64,000 bases of DNA from Candidatus Saccharimonadota bacterium (GTDB lineage: Bacteria > Patescibacteriota > Saccharimonadia > Saccharimonadales > Saccharimonadaceae), in assembly GCA_017404935.1 (NCBI GenBank), contig JAFRBI010000009.1, forward strand, positions 1 through 64,000, written 5' to 3'. Of the stretch, positions 17,673-25,384 are shown one piece after another. Both the position numbers and the translations under genes were made by a program. How positions within the stretch are numbered: position 1 is the stretch's first letter; each line of letters begins with the position of its first letter. The notes under the pieces were generated by a model, which was given only the letters and a program-made list of their open reading frames with translations, had not been told where the DNA came from and did no database searches.

Positions 17673-18620
17673 ATGAAAAAAACACACAAAAAAATACTCG
17701 GCTCCCTTGGGCTTGGTTTGGTAGCCGCGGTTACTACCGCTGCGGTATTGATGCCATCGCCTGAGGCTGCCGCTATACCCTCGTTCACTGATGTGATTCA
17801 AGTGCGTATAGAAAACCAAGAGTCATCATTTGAGCTAACCTCTGGTAGCCCAAGCGTCATTACCACCCCTGGTTATAATTTTAGGGTGGATTATGATAAT
17901 ATTGGCGATATAAATATCACATTAGTAAATAAAGATGATGATGGAAATATAATTTATGGACCAACCACACTTTGGAGTACTAATGTGGGCTGGACCGCTG
18001 GCGATAGAACGTTTAATTTAGATTTGGATAGCTATGGTGGATATGGGAACTTTACAATTACGGGCGTTGGTGAAGGATATGGGAGTGTGCCAATTGAACG
18101 TATTTTGACGGTGAGATATGAAGAGCCAATTCAGGATATTTATACAGATGAAGATGGTGAAGGCTATGGCGATGTAGATGGAATTCCGGCTGGGACTGAA
18201 ATGATTAAAACCGAGGTCTATGATGGTGACGGAAATATTATTAGGACCATCATCACAGGCACCGGAACAGAAGGGAAAACTGATGTATATGATAAAGATG
18301 GGCATTTAGTGATTTCTATACCAGGTGGCTATGATCCAACTGACTATGAAACCTTAATTTATATGAGTGGTTTGCCTGGTGGTGTGTACCCTGGTAGAAT
18401 TAAGTTTATAGATGGGGAAGGGAGCCCAATTGGTAGAGGAATAAAAGTAAGGATTCACTGGGAAGGCGAAGAACCTATAGTGGTACCAGACACTGGTGGT
18501 TTATTCCAAAATCTGAATATTTCTAGAGAAGATTATTTGATTACGGGTGCGGTAGTATTTATGGTTATTGGCGTGGTAGCATTTGGAATAGTAAAGAGAA
18601 ATAGACCAAGCAAAAAATAA
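17673..18620 (+). CDS. Exported protein with PDTG-type tail
   Basis: The 315-residue protein has a signal peptide (about 1-34, ending PEAAA), an acidic Gly/Asp/Tyr-rich outer region, and a tail of VPDTGG (about 271), a 14-residue spacer, a membrane helix (about 290-308) and KRNRPSKK. The layout resembles an LPXTG-like sorting signal (V-P-D-T-G), but the spacer before the helix is longer than usual and no sortase gene is in the window. It has an AAGGAAAG ribosome site and probably shares the operon of the gene before it. Confidence 0.7.
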   Translation: MKKTHKKILGSLGLGLVAAVTTAAVLMPSPEAAAIPSFTDVIQVRIENQESSFELTSGSPSVITTPGYNFRVDYDNIGDINITLVNKDDDGNIIYGPTTLWSTNVGWTAGDRTFNLDLDSYGGYGNFTITGVGEGYGSVPIERILTVRYEEPIQDIYTDEDGEGYGDVDGIPAGTEMIKTEVYDGDGNIIRTIITGTGTEGKTDVYDKDGHLVISIPGGYDPTDYETLIYMSGLPGGVYPGRIKFIDGEGSPIGRGIKVRIHWEGEEPIVVPDTGGLFQNLNISREDYLITGAVVFMVIGVVAFGIVKRNRPSKK

Positions 18621-18650
18621 ATTTTAAGAAGCGGGTTTGTGTAGAAAAAT

Positions 18651-18682
18651 GCTATGTGGGTTAGTGTGTTTGCCCACATAGC
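18651..18682 (-). terminator. Hairpin ending rpmE transcript (second of two)
   Basis: Ten-base perfect arms GCTATGTGGG/CCCACATAGC; on the minus strand they are followed by ATTTTT. Confidence 0.6.
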
Positions 18683-18692
18683 ATAGGAGTGA

Positions 18693-18738
18693 AAAAAAGA
18701 TTCGGTGCTTTAAACTGCGAGAACACCGAATCTTTTTT
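18693..18738. terminator. Bidirectional terminator
   Basis: Fifteen-base perfect arms (AAAAAAGATTCGGTG and its complement) between two convergent genes, with T-runs in both directions. Confidence 0.85.
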
Positions 18739-18742
18739 GAGA

Positions 18743-19084
18743 TTATTTTTCGATAGCTTCTTCTTTTTTGGCTTTCTTCTCGGCTTCTTTGGCAAGCTTT
18801 TTAGCTTTGTTACCAAGAGAATCGCGAAGTTTAGCGGCACGTTCAGCACGAGCTTTAAATCTATCTACGCGACCTTCGGTATCGATAATCTTCTCTTCAC
18901 CAGTGAAGAATGGGTGAGATGCGGAAGAAATCTGAATTTTTACCAAAGGATATTCGTTACCATCTTCCCATTTGATGGTTTCTTCGCTTTTGGCAGTAGA
19001 TTTAGTCAAAAATGAAAAACCGGCAGCTTCGTCAGAAAAGACGACAGCACGATAATCTTTAGGATGTAATTCTTTTTTACTCAT
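18743..19084 (-). CDS. rpmE2: 50S ribosomal protein L31 (type B-like)
   Basis: The first 80 of 113 residues match L31: [42 protein letters not shown]. It lacks the zinc cysteines, as in type B L31. Residues 80-113 are a Lys/Ala/Glu-rich tail not in the core family. It bridges the 30S and 50S subunits. The -10 box (19096-19101 on the minus strand) is only 11 bases before the start, leaving almost no leader and no clear ribosome site. Confidence 0.9.
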   Translation of the reverse strand: MSKKELHPKDYRAVVFSDEAAGFSFLTKSTAKSEETIKWEDGNEYPLVKIQISSASHPFFTGEEKIIDTEGRVDRFKARAERAAKLRDSLGNKAKKLAKEAEKKAKKEEAIEK

Positions 19085-19145
19085 AACTAGGACTAATTAT
19101 ATCAGAGATTTTGAAAAAAGTAAAGAGGCAAAATTGGGGTTAATC

Positions 19146-19174
19146 TTGATTTTTTCAAGATAGTGTGATATAAT
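19146..19174 (+). promoter_or_regulatory. rpsB-tsf promoter
   Basis: TTGATT (19146-19151), 17 bases, then TATAAT (19169-19174) preceded by TGTGA. It lies back to back with the L31 promoter. Confidence 0.75.
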
Positions 19175-19200
19175 AGAAGTATATATTAATTAATGAAACA

Positions 19201-19237
19201 ACCTTTGGGGGATTTCCTGATGCGAGGTCCCAGAGGT
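19201..19237 (+). promoter_or_regulatory. Hairpin in rpsB leader
   Basis: Arms ACCTTTGGG and CCCAGAGGT (one mismatch) lie in the untranslated leader between promoter and start. No U-run follows. It could be a feedback site for S2; that is inferred. Confidence 0.5.
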
Positions 19238-19258
19238 GAAGAGAAAGGAAATCATATT

Positions 19259-19945
19259 ATGGCAGTAAATGTCGATATGAAAGCTCTGCTCGAGTCTGGC
19301 GCTCATTTTGGGCACAAGACGAGCCGGTGGCATCCAAAGATGGCACCTTATATTCACTCTAAAAAACAGGGTGCACACATTATTAATCTCGAAAAAACGG
19401 TAGAAGCTTTAGATAAAGCTCTTCCTAAGATCACCGAGATTGCTAAAAACGACAAGAAAATCTTGTTTGTAGGCACTAAAAAGCAGATGAAAGACATCGT
19501 AAAAGATGCTGCTTTGTCTGTAGAAATGCCTTATGTAACTGTGCGTTGGGTTGGTGGCACTCTTACTAACGTAGAAACCGTTAATCGCCAAATCAGAAAA
19601 CTAAAAGATTTGGAAAAGAAAATGGCTTCTGGCGAACTTGAAAATCGCTATTCTAAGCTCGAAGTTCAAAGATTCCAAGAAGAAATTGATCTATTAAACG
19701 AACGCTATGGCGGCATCAAAAATATGAGCGAGCAACCAGCTGCGATTATCGTAGTTGATGCAAACGAAGATAGAAACGCCATCAAGGAAGCAAAAAACTT
19801 GAGCATTCCGGTATTTGCAATTGTTGATACCAATGTAGACCCAACCGGAATTGATTACGTAATTCCAGCAAATGATGATGCAATCAAATCTACTAAATTA
19901 ATTTTAGATTATATAACAGCTGCGATCAAAGAAGGTCGTAAATAA
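19259..19945 (+). CDS. rpsB: 30S ribosomal protein S2
   Basis: The 228-residue S2 begins MAVNVDMKALLESGAHFGH and has WHPKMAPYIHS, VDTNVDP and a final DAIKSTKLILDYI. An in-frame ATG at 19193 is rejected because AAAGGAA sits before 19259, the family starts there and the intervening stretch forms the leader hairpin. It belongs to the 30S subunit and is co-transcribed with tsf. Confidence 0.96.
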   Translation: MAVNVDMKALLESGAHFGHKTSRWHPKMAPYIHSKKQGAHIINLEKTVEALDKALPKITEIAKNDKKILFVGTKKQMKDIVKDAALSVEMPYVTVRWVGGTLTNVETVNRQIRKLKDLEKKMASGELENRYSKLEVQRFQEEIDLLNERYGGIKNMSEQPAAIIVVDANEDRNAIKEAKNLSIPVFAIVDTNVDPTGIDYVIPANDDAIKSTKLILDYITAAIKEGRK

Positions 19946-19969
19946 TTAAGGCTATTAAGGAGGCACAAA

Positions 19970-20560
19970 ATGGCTGAAATATCAATTGAACAAATCAAAA
20001 AACTAAAAGAGCTCTCTGGCGCTGGTCTTACTGATGCTAAAAAAGCTTTGGTTGAAGCAAACGGCGATTTTGACAAAGCGCTTGAAGCTATGAGAAAGAA
20101 AGGTCTAACCAAAGCTGAGAAAAGAGGCGACCGCGAAACCCGCGAAGGTCTCGTTGAAGCTTACATCCACGATGGACGTCTTGGTGCTATCGTAGAAGTA
20201 AACTGTGAAACTTCTTTTGTAGCTAAAACCGAAGAATTTAAGACTTTGGCTCACCAAATTGCAATGCAAATTGCATCAATGGCTCCACTTTATGTGTCTG
20301 AAGAAGATATCCCAGAAGCCGACAAAAAAGCTAAGATCAAAGAACTTGAAGAAAACTTTAAAGGCCCAGAAAATATGAAGGAGAAAATTCTCGAAGGTCA
20401 AGTGAAAAAAGCTTTTTCGGACAAAGTTTTGATGAATCAACCGTATATCTTGGATGATACTAAAACTGTAGAACAATTCATTAAAGAAGCTATTGCTAAA
20501 ACTGGCGAAAACATCACCGTGCGCCAATTTAAGAGAATTGAACTTGGGGTGACCGAATAA
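19970..20560 (+). CDS. tsf: Elongation factor Ts
   Basis: The 196-residue EF-Ts is the nucleotide exchange factor for EF-Tu. It has the N-terminal UBA-like domain (IKKLKELSGAGLTDAKKALVEANGDFDKA), the dimerisation/core motif EAYIHDGRLGAIVEVNCETSFVAKTEEF and a single short core. It is at the short end of the family range. AAGGAGG precedes the ATG. Its stop touches the large palindrome at 20562. Confidence 0.95.
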   Translation: MAEISIEQIKKLKELSGAGLTDAKKALVEANGDFDKALEAMRKKGLTKAEKRGDRETREGLVEAYIHDGRLGAIVEVNCETSFVAKTEEFKTLAHQIAMQIASMAPLYVSEEDIPEADKKAKIKELEENFKGPENMKEKILEGQVKKAFSDKVLMNQPYILDDTKTVEQFIKEAIAKTGENITVRQFKRIELGVTE

Positions 20561-20561
20561 A

Positions 20562-20737
20562 AAATAAAATAATAGATTTTTTCGCGGTTGACTTCGCGCC
20601 AGGAAGTTTTTTCGAATTTTTTAACGAAAATTGCTCTTGTCTCACGGCTGTCTTCACGGTTCGCAAGAGATAATTTTCTAAAATTCTCAAAAACTTCTTG
20701 GGCTTGTCAAAATGCTTAAAAATCTATTATTTTATTT
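20562..20737. repeat. Large structured intergenic palindrome, copy 2
   Basis: Outer arms are a perfect 19-base inverted repeat (20562-20580 and 20719-20737), beginning just after the tsf stop and containing the uppS stop. The inner segments CGGTTGACTTCGCGCCAGG (from 20585) and CTTCTTGGGCTTGTC (from 20694) match the copy at 6109-6292, as does AATTTTTTAACGAAAATT. The tip differs. Between two convergent genes it would serve as a two-way terminator. Confidence 0.8.
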
Positions 20738-21403
20738 CCCAAAGCGGCGACTACGCGAATTAAATTCAGCTAAAATCGTGGTAATATCATCGCCGGACAT
20801 TTCGGGGAAGTATTTTTTGATGAACATAAATTCAGCGTAAGAGGAGCGCCAAAGCATAAATCCAGAGATTCTTTCTTCACCAGAAGTTCTTACTACCATA
20901 TCAATGTCTGGGACTTCTGGGTGGTAGAGATGACCTCGGATAGTTTCTGGGGTGATAGTTTCGCCATTTTTAAGAGCCATATTGGCTGCGTCGGCGATCT
21001 CTTTTTCGCCACCGTAATTAAAGCAAAAACAAACGGTAATGCCTGTGCAACCCTTGGTGAGGTCTTCGGCTTTATCAAGAGCAGAAGCTAGTTTTGGCCC
21101 AACGTGATCTTTGGAACCCAAAATCAACATACGAGCGTTTTTCTTAGCTAACTTCTCGGCGTATTTTAGAATGCGAGTTTCGGCGAGTTTCATAATATAG
21201 GAAACTTCGTCGGCGCTTCGACCCCAGTTTTCGGTGCTAAATACATAAAAAGTAATGTACTTAATCTCGGTATCCGCGGCAGCTTCGACCAATTCTTCAA
21301 TTACGTCTAGGCCTTTTTTGTGGCCTTCGATAGAAGGGAGCCCATTGGCTTTGGCCCAACGGCGATTGCCATCTGCGATAATTCCTAGGTGTTTCAATGT
21401 CAT
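20732..21403 (-). CDS. uppS: Undecaprenyl diphosphate synthase family prenyltransferase
   Basis: The 223-residue cis-prenyltransferase makes the C55 lipid carrier for peptidoglycan. It has the DGNRRWAK catalytic motif (about 11), STENWGRSADEV (about 70) and the C-terminal DMVVRTSGEERISGFMLWRSSYAEFMF. The common MDGNGRWA is ADGNRRWA here. It overlaps frr by 4 bases (ATGA), so translation is coupled. Confidence 0.93.
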   Translation of the reverse strand: MTLKHLGIIADGNRRWAKANGLPSIEGHKKGLDVIEELVEAAADTEIKYITFYVFSTENWGRSADEVSYIMKLAETRILKYAEKLAKKNARMLILGSKDHVGPKLASALDKAEDLTKGCTGITVCFCFNYGGEKEIADAANMALKNGETITPETIRGHLYHPEVPDIDMVVRTSGEERISGFMLWRSSYAEFMFIKKYFPEMSGDDITTILAEFNSRSRRFGK

Positions 21404-21945
21404 ATCTTCATAATCTCATCTGATTTAGTTTTAAATTCGGCATCGATTTTGTCGGTAAATTCTTTGGTCAAATCTTCGATGTCTTTTTCGGCGCGTTTTT
21501 TGACATCTTCGCTCATTTCGGTAGCGACTTTGACGGCTTTTCTGGCATCTTCGCGAACATTCCTAAGAGCCACCTTGGCGTTTTCTACTTTTTCGGAAGC
21601 ATTTTTGACGATTTCTTTTCGGCGTTCCTCGGTAAGAGGTGGAATTGGAACCCTGATAATACGGCCATCATCGGCTGGATTAAGACCAAGCGATTGGTCG
21701 GCTCTGATAGCAGCCTCAATAGCAGCGATATTAGCTGGGTCAAAAGGAGTAACCACAAGGAGAGTGGCATCAGCGGCGGTGATATTAGCGGCTTGGTTTA
21801 GTGGCATAAATTGACCATAAACTTCTACCTTAATACCAGATAGCATATCTGGGTGCGCCCGGCCAGTGCGAACTTTTTTCATTTCATCTTTAAACCGCGT
21901 GATGATGTCTTCCATCTTTTTGCGGTCTTCTTTGGTGTCAAACAT
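21400..21945 (-). CDS. frr: Ribosome recycling factor
   Basis: The 181-residue RRF splits post-termination ribosomes with EF-G. It has FKDEMKKVRTGRAHPDML near the N-terminus, DPANIAAIEAAIRADQSLGLNPADDGRIIRVPIPPLTEERRKE and a helical C-terminus. AAGGAG is 7 bases before the start. It is the first gene of a two-gene operon with uppS, as in many bacteria. Confidence 0.96.
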   Translation of the reverse strand: MFDTKEDRKKMEDIITRFKDEMKKVRTGRAHPDMLSGIKVEVYGQFMPLNQAANITAADATLLVVTPFDPANIAAIEAAIRADQSLGLNPADDGRIIRVPIPPLTEERRKEIVKNASEKVENAKVALRNVREDARKAVKVATEMSEDVKKRAEKDIEDLTKEFTDKIDAEFKTKSDEIMKI

Positions 21946-21969
21946 ATAAACTCCTTGTTTATTATTTCA

Positions 21970-21987
21970 ATTATAACATGATATAAT
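21970..21987. promoter_or_regulatory. Back-to-back -10 boxes for frr and rseP
   Basis: A minus-strand TATAAT (21970-21975) serves frr with a 24-base leader. A plus-strand TATAAT (21982-21987), 6 bases away, lies 6 bases before the rseP ATG and gives a leaderless start. The -35 regions must overlap the opposite unit. Confidence 0.7.
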
Positions 21988-21993
21988 AGATTT

Positions 21994-23295
21994 ATGGATA
22001 TTTTTGTAGGGGTAATCGTGGGCTTAATTGTCTTGATGATTCTGGTGGTGGCGCACGAGTTTGGACATTTTATTGCAGCGCGTAGAAATGGCGTGAATGT
22101 GCTAGAATTTGGTATTGGATTTCCGCCAAGAGCAATTGCTTGGGTTAAAGACGAAAAAACTGGTAAATGGCGCAAATTAAAACGTTTAGAATGGGATAAA
22201 ACCGGCATCACTAAGGCAGTCGGTGCGGAAGATAAAAAGGCGCTCAAATCCGCCAAAAACAGAGAAGACGACAAAAAAATCATTCAAAAAGGCTTAATTT
22301 TTAGTATTAATTGGCTACCAATTGGTGGCTTTTGCCAGATGGACGGAGAATCGGCAGAAGATAGTAGAAAAGGCACTTTTGGTAACGCGAATTTTTGGAA
22401 AAAGACCAAGATTTTATTTGCCGGCGTAGCGATGAACTGGTTAGTAGCATTTGTAATTTTGACGATTTTGGCTTGGGCCGGGATGCCAACATTTCTAGAC
22501 AATCAATTTACGATTGAGGCCGACACACGGACGGATTTTACCCCTGTTCAAGTCAAGGCGGTTTCTGATGATTCACCAGCCAAAAAAGCCGGTTTTATGA
22601 CTGGTGACTTTATTTTGGCGGTAGATGGGACCGAGGTTAAAAATGGCAGCGAAATTATTGAGCTGAACAAAGATAAAGCTGGCGAAGTAGTATCTTACAA
22701 AATTCTTCGTAAGGGCGAGGAAGGATGTAATTGTGATGAGAACCTTGATCTTAGCGCCCAGCTAAATCCCGCAAATTCAGAGTATCTCTTGGGGGTGACT
22801 ATGGAATCATCGCAATCGCTTAATCACTCCACCTGGAGTGCGCCGATTGTGGGCGCGGGGCTGACCTTACAGCTGACTGGCGAAACTTTTAAAGGTCTTG
22901 GGCAATTAGTCTGGAACTTGATTTCTGGAGTAGGCCAGCAATTTAGTTTTGACGGAGCAACTAGAGAGAGTGGCAGGGAAGCTATCCAGTCTGTAGGTGA
23001 TTCGGTGACTGGACCGGTGGGGATTATTGGAGTGTTATTCCCATCGTTTACTTCGGCAGGGCCGTCTAATTTGGCATTTCTGGCCGCATTAATTTCTGTA
23101 TCACTGGCTTGTATGAATGTCTTACCAATTCCAGCGCTAGATGGTGGCAGATGGTTTTTGATTGCGCTGTTTAAACTTAGAAAAAAACACCTCACTAAAG
23201 AAATTGAAGAAAAAATCGTAGCAAGAGCTTTTATTGTACTGCTAGCTTTGATTGTAATCGTGACAATTTTAGATATTACGAGGTTTTTTAGATGA
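21994..23295 (+). CDS. rseP: Site-2 protease RseP-like zinc metalloprotease
   Basis: The 433-residue M50 protease has the zinc motif HEFGH in the first membrane helix (about 22-26), a PDZ domain (about 180-250, with SPAKKAGFMTGDFILAVDG) and the second metal motif PALDGGRW (about 380). It cuts transmembrane anchors, often of anti-sigma factors. A charged insertion (about 45-95) follows the first helix. The start is leaderless, 6 bases after TATAAT. It overlaps the next protease gene by 4 bases. Confidence 0.92.
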   Translation: MDIFVGVIVGLIVLMILVVAHEFGHFIAARRNGVNVLEFGIGFPPRAIAWVKDEKTGKWRKLKRLEWDKTGITKAVGAEDKKALKSAKNREDDKKIIQKGLIFSINWLPIGGFCQMDGESAEDSRKGTFGNANFWKKTKILFAGVAMNWLVAFVILTILAWAGMPTFLDNQFTIEADTRTDFTPVQVKAVSDDSPAKKAGFMTGDFILAVDGTEVKNGSEIIELNKDKAGEVVSYKILRKGEEGCNCDENLDLSAQLNPANSEYLLGVTMESSQSLNHSTWSAPIVGAGLTLQLTGETFKGLGQLVWNLISGVGQQFSFDGATRESGREAIQSVGDSVTGPVGIIGVLFPSFTSAGPSNLAFLAALISVSLACMNVLPIPALDGGRWFLIALFKLRKKHLTKEIEEKIVARAFIVLLALIVIVTILDITRFFR

Positions 23296-24011
23296 AAAAA
23301 GATGGGTGGATGAAGTTTTGGCGAGTTTTGGGGCTTCTTGTCTTGGTCTTTTTGTCGGTGATCGGGGCACAGCTTTTGATTGGTTTGCCGCTTGCTTTTT
23401 TGGTGCCAACTGAGGTTTTGGAGTCACCAATTGTCAATACGCTTTATTCTGTGGCTTCTTATATCTTGGTGATAATTCTGGTGATTTATTTGCCACCAAA
23501 AATTTTGAAGAAAAAAATTAGGCCATCATCTCGCGAAAGTCTTGGGCTTTCTGGTCTGCCGACCTGGACGGATATCGGGTTATCAATACCTGGATACATA
23601 GTAAGTATTCTACTCGGAATGGGACTGACATTTCTGTTTACATTTATGCCATGGTTTAATGCCGATGAGGCCCAAGAATTAGGATATACCCCTTATATGG
23701 TAGGCTTTGAGAGGATAATTTCATATTTACTTTTGGCAGTAATCGCACCAATTTGCGAAGAACTGGTTTTTCGAGGATTTCTCTATGGGAAACTCAGAAT
23801 CATGGTGCCAAAATGGCTGGCAATCATCTTGACCTCACTACTTTTTGGAATAATTCACTTGCAATGGAATGTGGGGGTGGTCGTATTCGCGATGTCAATT
23901 ATAACTTGCATTCTAAGAGAAGTCACTGGGACGATTTATGCTGGGATGTTGGTTCATATTATTAATAATTCAATTGCGTTTTATCTAGTTTATGTGATAG
24001 GGATAATGTAG
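23292..24011 (+). CDS. CPBP-family intramembrane metalloprotease
   Basis: This 239-residue protein has about six to eight membrane helices and the CPBP (Abi/CAAX protease) motifs: EELVFRGFLYG (about 155) and FGIIHLQWN (about 190). The family includes prenyl-protein and bacteriocin-immunity proteases; the substrate here is unknown. The ATGA overlap with rseP couples their synthesis and may suggest joint membrane proteolysis. Confidence 0.88.
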   Translation: MKKDGWMKFWRVLGLLVLVFLSVIGAQLLIGLPLAFLVPTEVLESPIVNTLYSVASYILVIILVIYLPPKILKKKIRPSSRESLGLSGLPTWTDIGLSIPGYIVSILLGMGLTFLFTFMPWFNADEAQELGYTPYMVGFERIISYLLLAVIAPICEELVFRGFLYGKLRIMVPKWLAIILTSLLFGIIHLQWNVGVVVFAMSIITCILREVTGTIYAGMLVHIINNSIAFYLVYVIGIM

Positions 24012-24020
24012 CTTGGCATG

Positions 24021-24046
24021 AAAAACCCGCGGCATGAAGCCGCGGG
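24021..24046 (-). terminator. Terminator of GH13 gene
   Basis: Arms CCCGCGGC/GCCGCGGG with a 5-base loop, followed on the minus strand by TTTTT (24025-24021). It also separates the CPBP gene from the convergent GH13 gene. Confidence 0.8.
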
Positions 24047-24062
24047 CCATTGAGGGGGTTTA

Positions 24063-25271
24063 TCAACTTTTGAGGTGTTTCCACCTCTGGACAAAAGCGA
24101 TTGTACGCGACAATGTACTGTCGATATTCGACTCTTGCTTGGCGTACTCGCTTAGGGGAAGCGGAACGCGTGCATTGGCGCATGACTCTCGCTTTAAGGT
24201 CTCATTGGAGATACGGTGTTTCTCGTGCCTAATTTCTTTTCTGGAGTCCAGTTTTAAAATCTCTTGAATCGACAAATCTTTGGGATTTTCAAGCCCCAGT
24301 TCCTGCCCCTGATAGAGGCAAATCGCCTGAGCCGGAGAATCAAACATCGTCTCAAGGATTGTTAAAGCTGGAAGATTAGAACGAGAAGTAAATCTCGGCA
24401 CATCGTGGGATTCCAGATTTAACATAAACCGGTGGTTTTTTGAGAGTGTCGTTATCTTGCGTTTGATTCCGATCGTGGTCTTAGTGTTGGCGATGGCTGT
24501 ACTTCTGAGCATCCGGTTTGTAATAAACTCAATGTCGGTCTCGTGGCTATAAAAGTCGCAAACTTTGCCATCCGGATCTGCATCTAAGCAATCCATTACC
24601 AAAAACGGCGCTTTCACTCCGAGATTGTTGGAAAGTTCATTGATGACCGTTACAGCCTGCCGTCCAAAGAATAACTCGTCGAGCTTGGGCTCTTTTTCGG
24701 TGACGCCATTGATCAGCTGGGCAAATTCCAGCCGAAAACCATCAACCTTGTGAGAAATCCAAAAGCCCATAATCTTTCTGAAGCACTCTACCAAACCGCG
24801 ATTTAAAACTCCTCCGTTAAACCAATTGAGGCTAGCTTGACTCGGATGATTCAAGGCAAGATAAAAGTTATTGCCCGGACTTTTCTGCCACGCCAAACTA
24901 TCACCAAAAAAATTCATCCTGGTAAAACTGGGCATTCTGTCATTTTTAACGACATATCGATGTGATTCTGTCAAAAACCAGTTGTGTTCCACCGAAGTGG
25001 AATCGATCGGCAAGTCCAAAATCACCTTAATTCCCATAGCATGGGCAGATTCGATAAACTCGTCAAAATCTGCCATCGTACCCAATCTTGGCTCTACATT
25101 ATAATAATCAGACACATCGTAGCCACTATTTTTCCAGGGCGACCTGAAAATCGGGCAAAGACATACGTAATCAGCGCCCAACGCTACGATGCGCGGCAAA
25201 AACAGCGTCATCATCCGAATCGACCCCCATGAAATCGGATAAAGTTGATAAACCAAAGTTTTTTCTGCCAT
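24063..25271 (-). CDS. GH13-like (alpha-amylase superfamily) protein with altered active site
   Basis: The 402-residue protein aligns by eye with the TIM barrel of GH13 glucosidases: an LVYQLYPISW start, SPWKNSGYDVSDYYNVEPRLG (about 47), DLPIDSTSVEHNWF (about 84, normally N-H-T-S), VDGFRLEFAQL (about 176, normally GFRxD) and LESHDVPRF (about 285). The nucleophile Asp reads Glu, the usual acid/base region reads VMDCLD (about 228) and the NH pair reads ID. It may be inactive or have another function. The start at 25271 fits GAGGAGG; a GTG upstream lies inside that site. Codon choice (more ATC and CTC) differs from its neighbours. Confidence 0.75.
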   Translation of the reverse strand: MAEKTLVYQLYPISWGSIRMMTLFLPRIVALGADYVCLCPIFRSPWKNSGYDVSDYYNVEPRLGTMADFDEFIESAHAMGIKVILDLPIDSTSVEHNWFLTESHRYVVKNDRMPSFTRMNFFGDSLAWQKSPGNNFYLALNHPSQASLNWFNGGVLNRGLVECFRKIMGFWISHKVDGFRLEFAQLINGVTEKEPKLDELFFGRQAVTVINELSNNLGVKAPFLVMDCLDADPDGKVCDFYSHETDIEFITNRMLRSTAIANTKTTIGIKRKITTLSKNHRFMLNLESHDVPRFTSRSNLPALTILETMFDSPAQAICLYQGQELGLENPKDLSIQEILKLDSRKEIRHEKHRISNETLKRESCANARVPLPLSEYAKQESNIDSTLSRTIAFVQRWKHLKS

Positions 25272-25335
25272 GATAAACACCTCCTCATCTTATGGTTTTG
25301 GCAAAAAAATAAACTAAACTACTATGATTACTTTA

Positions 25336-25377
25336 ATTATACCACAAATGGCTAAATTTTGCAAGTTATGATACAAT
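25336..25377. promoter_or_regulatory. Divergent promoters of GH13 and proS
   Basis: Minus-strand TATAAT (25336-25341) with TTGCAA 17 bases upstream serves the GH13 gene, with a 64-base leader. Plus-strand TACAAT (25372-25377) ends 7 bases before the proS ATG and predicts a leaderless start. Confidence 0.6.
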
Positions 25378-25384
25378 TTTAGGT

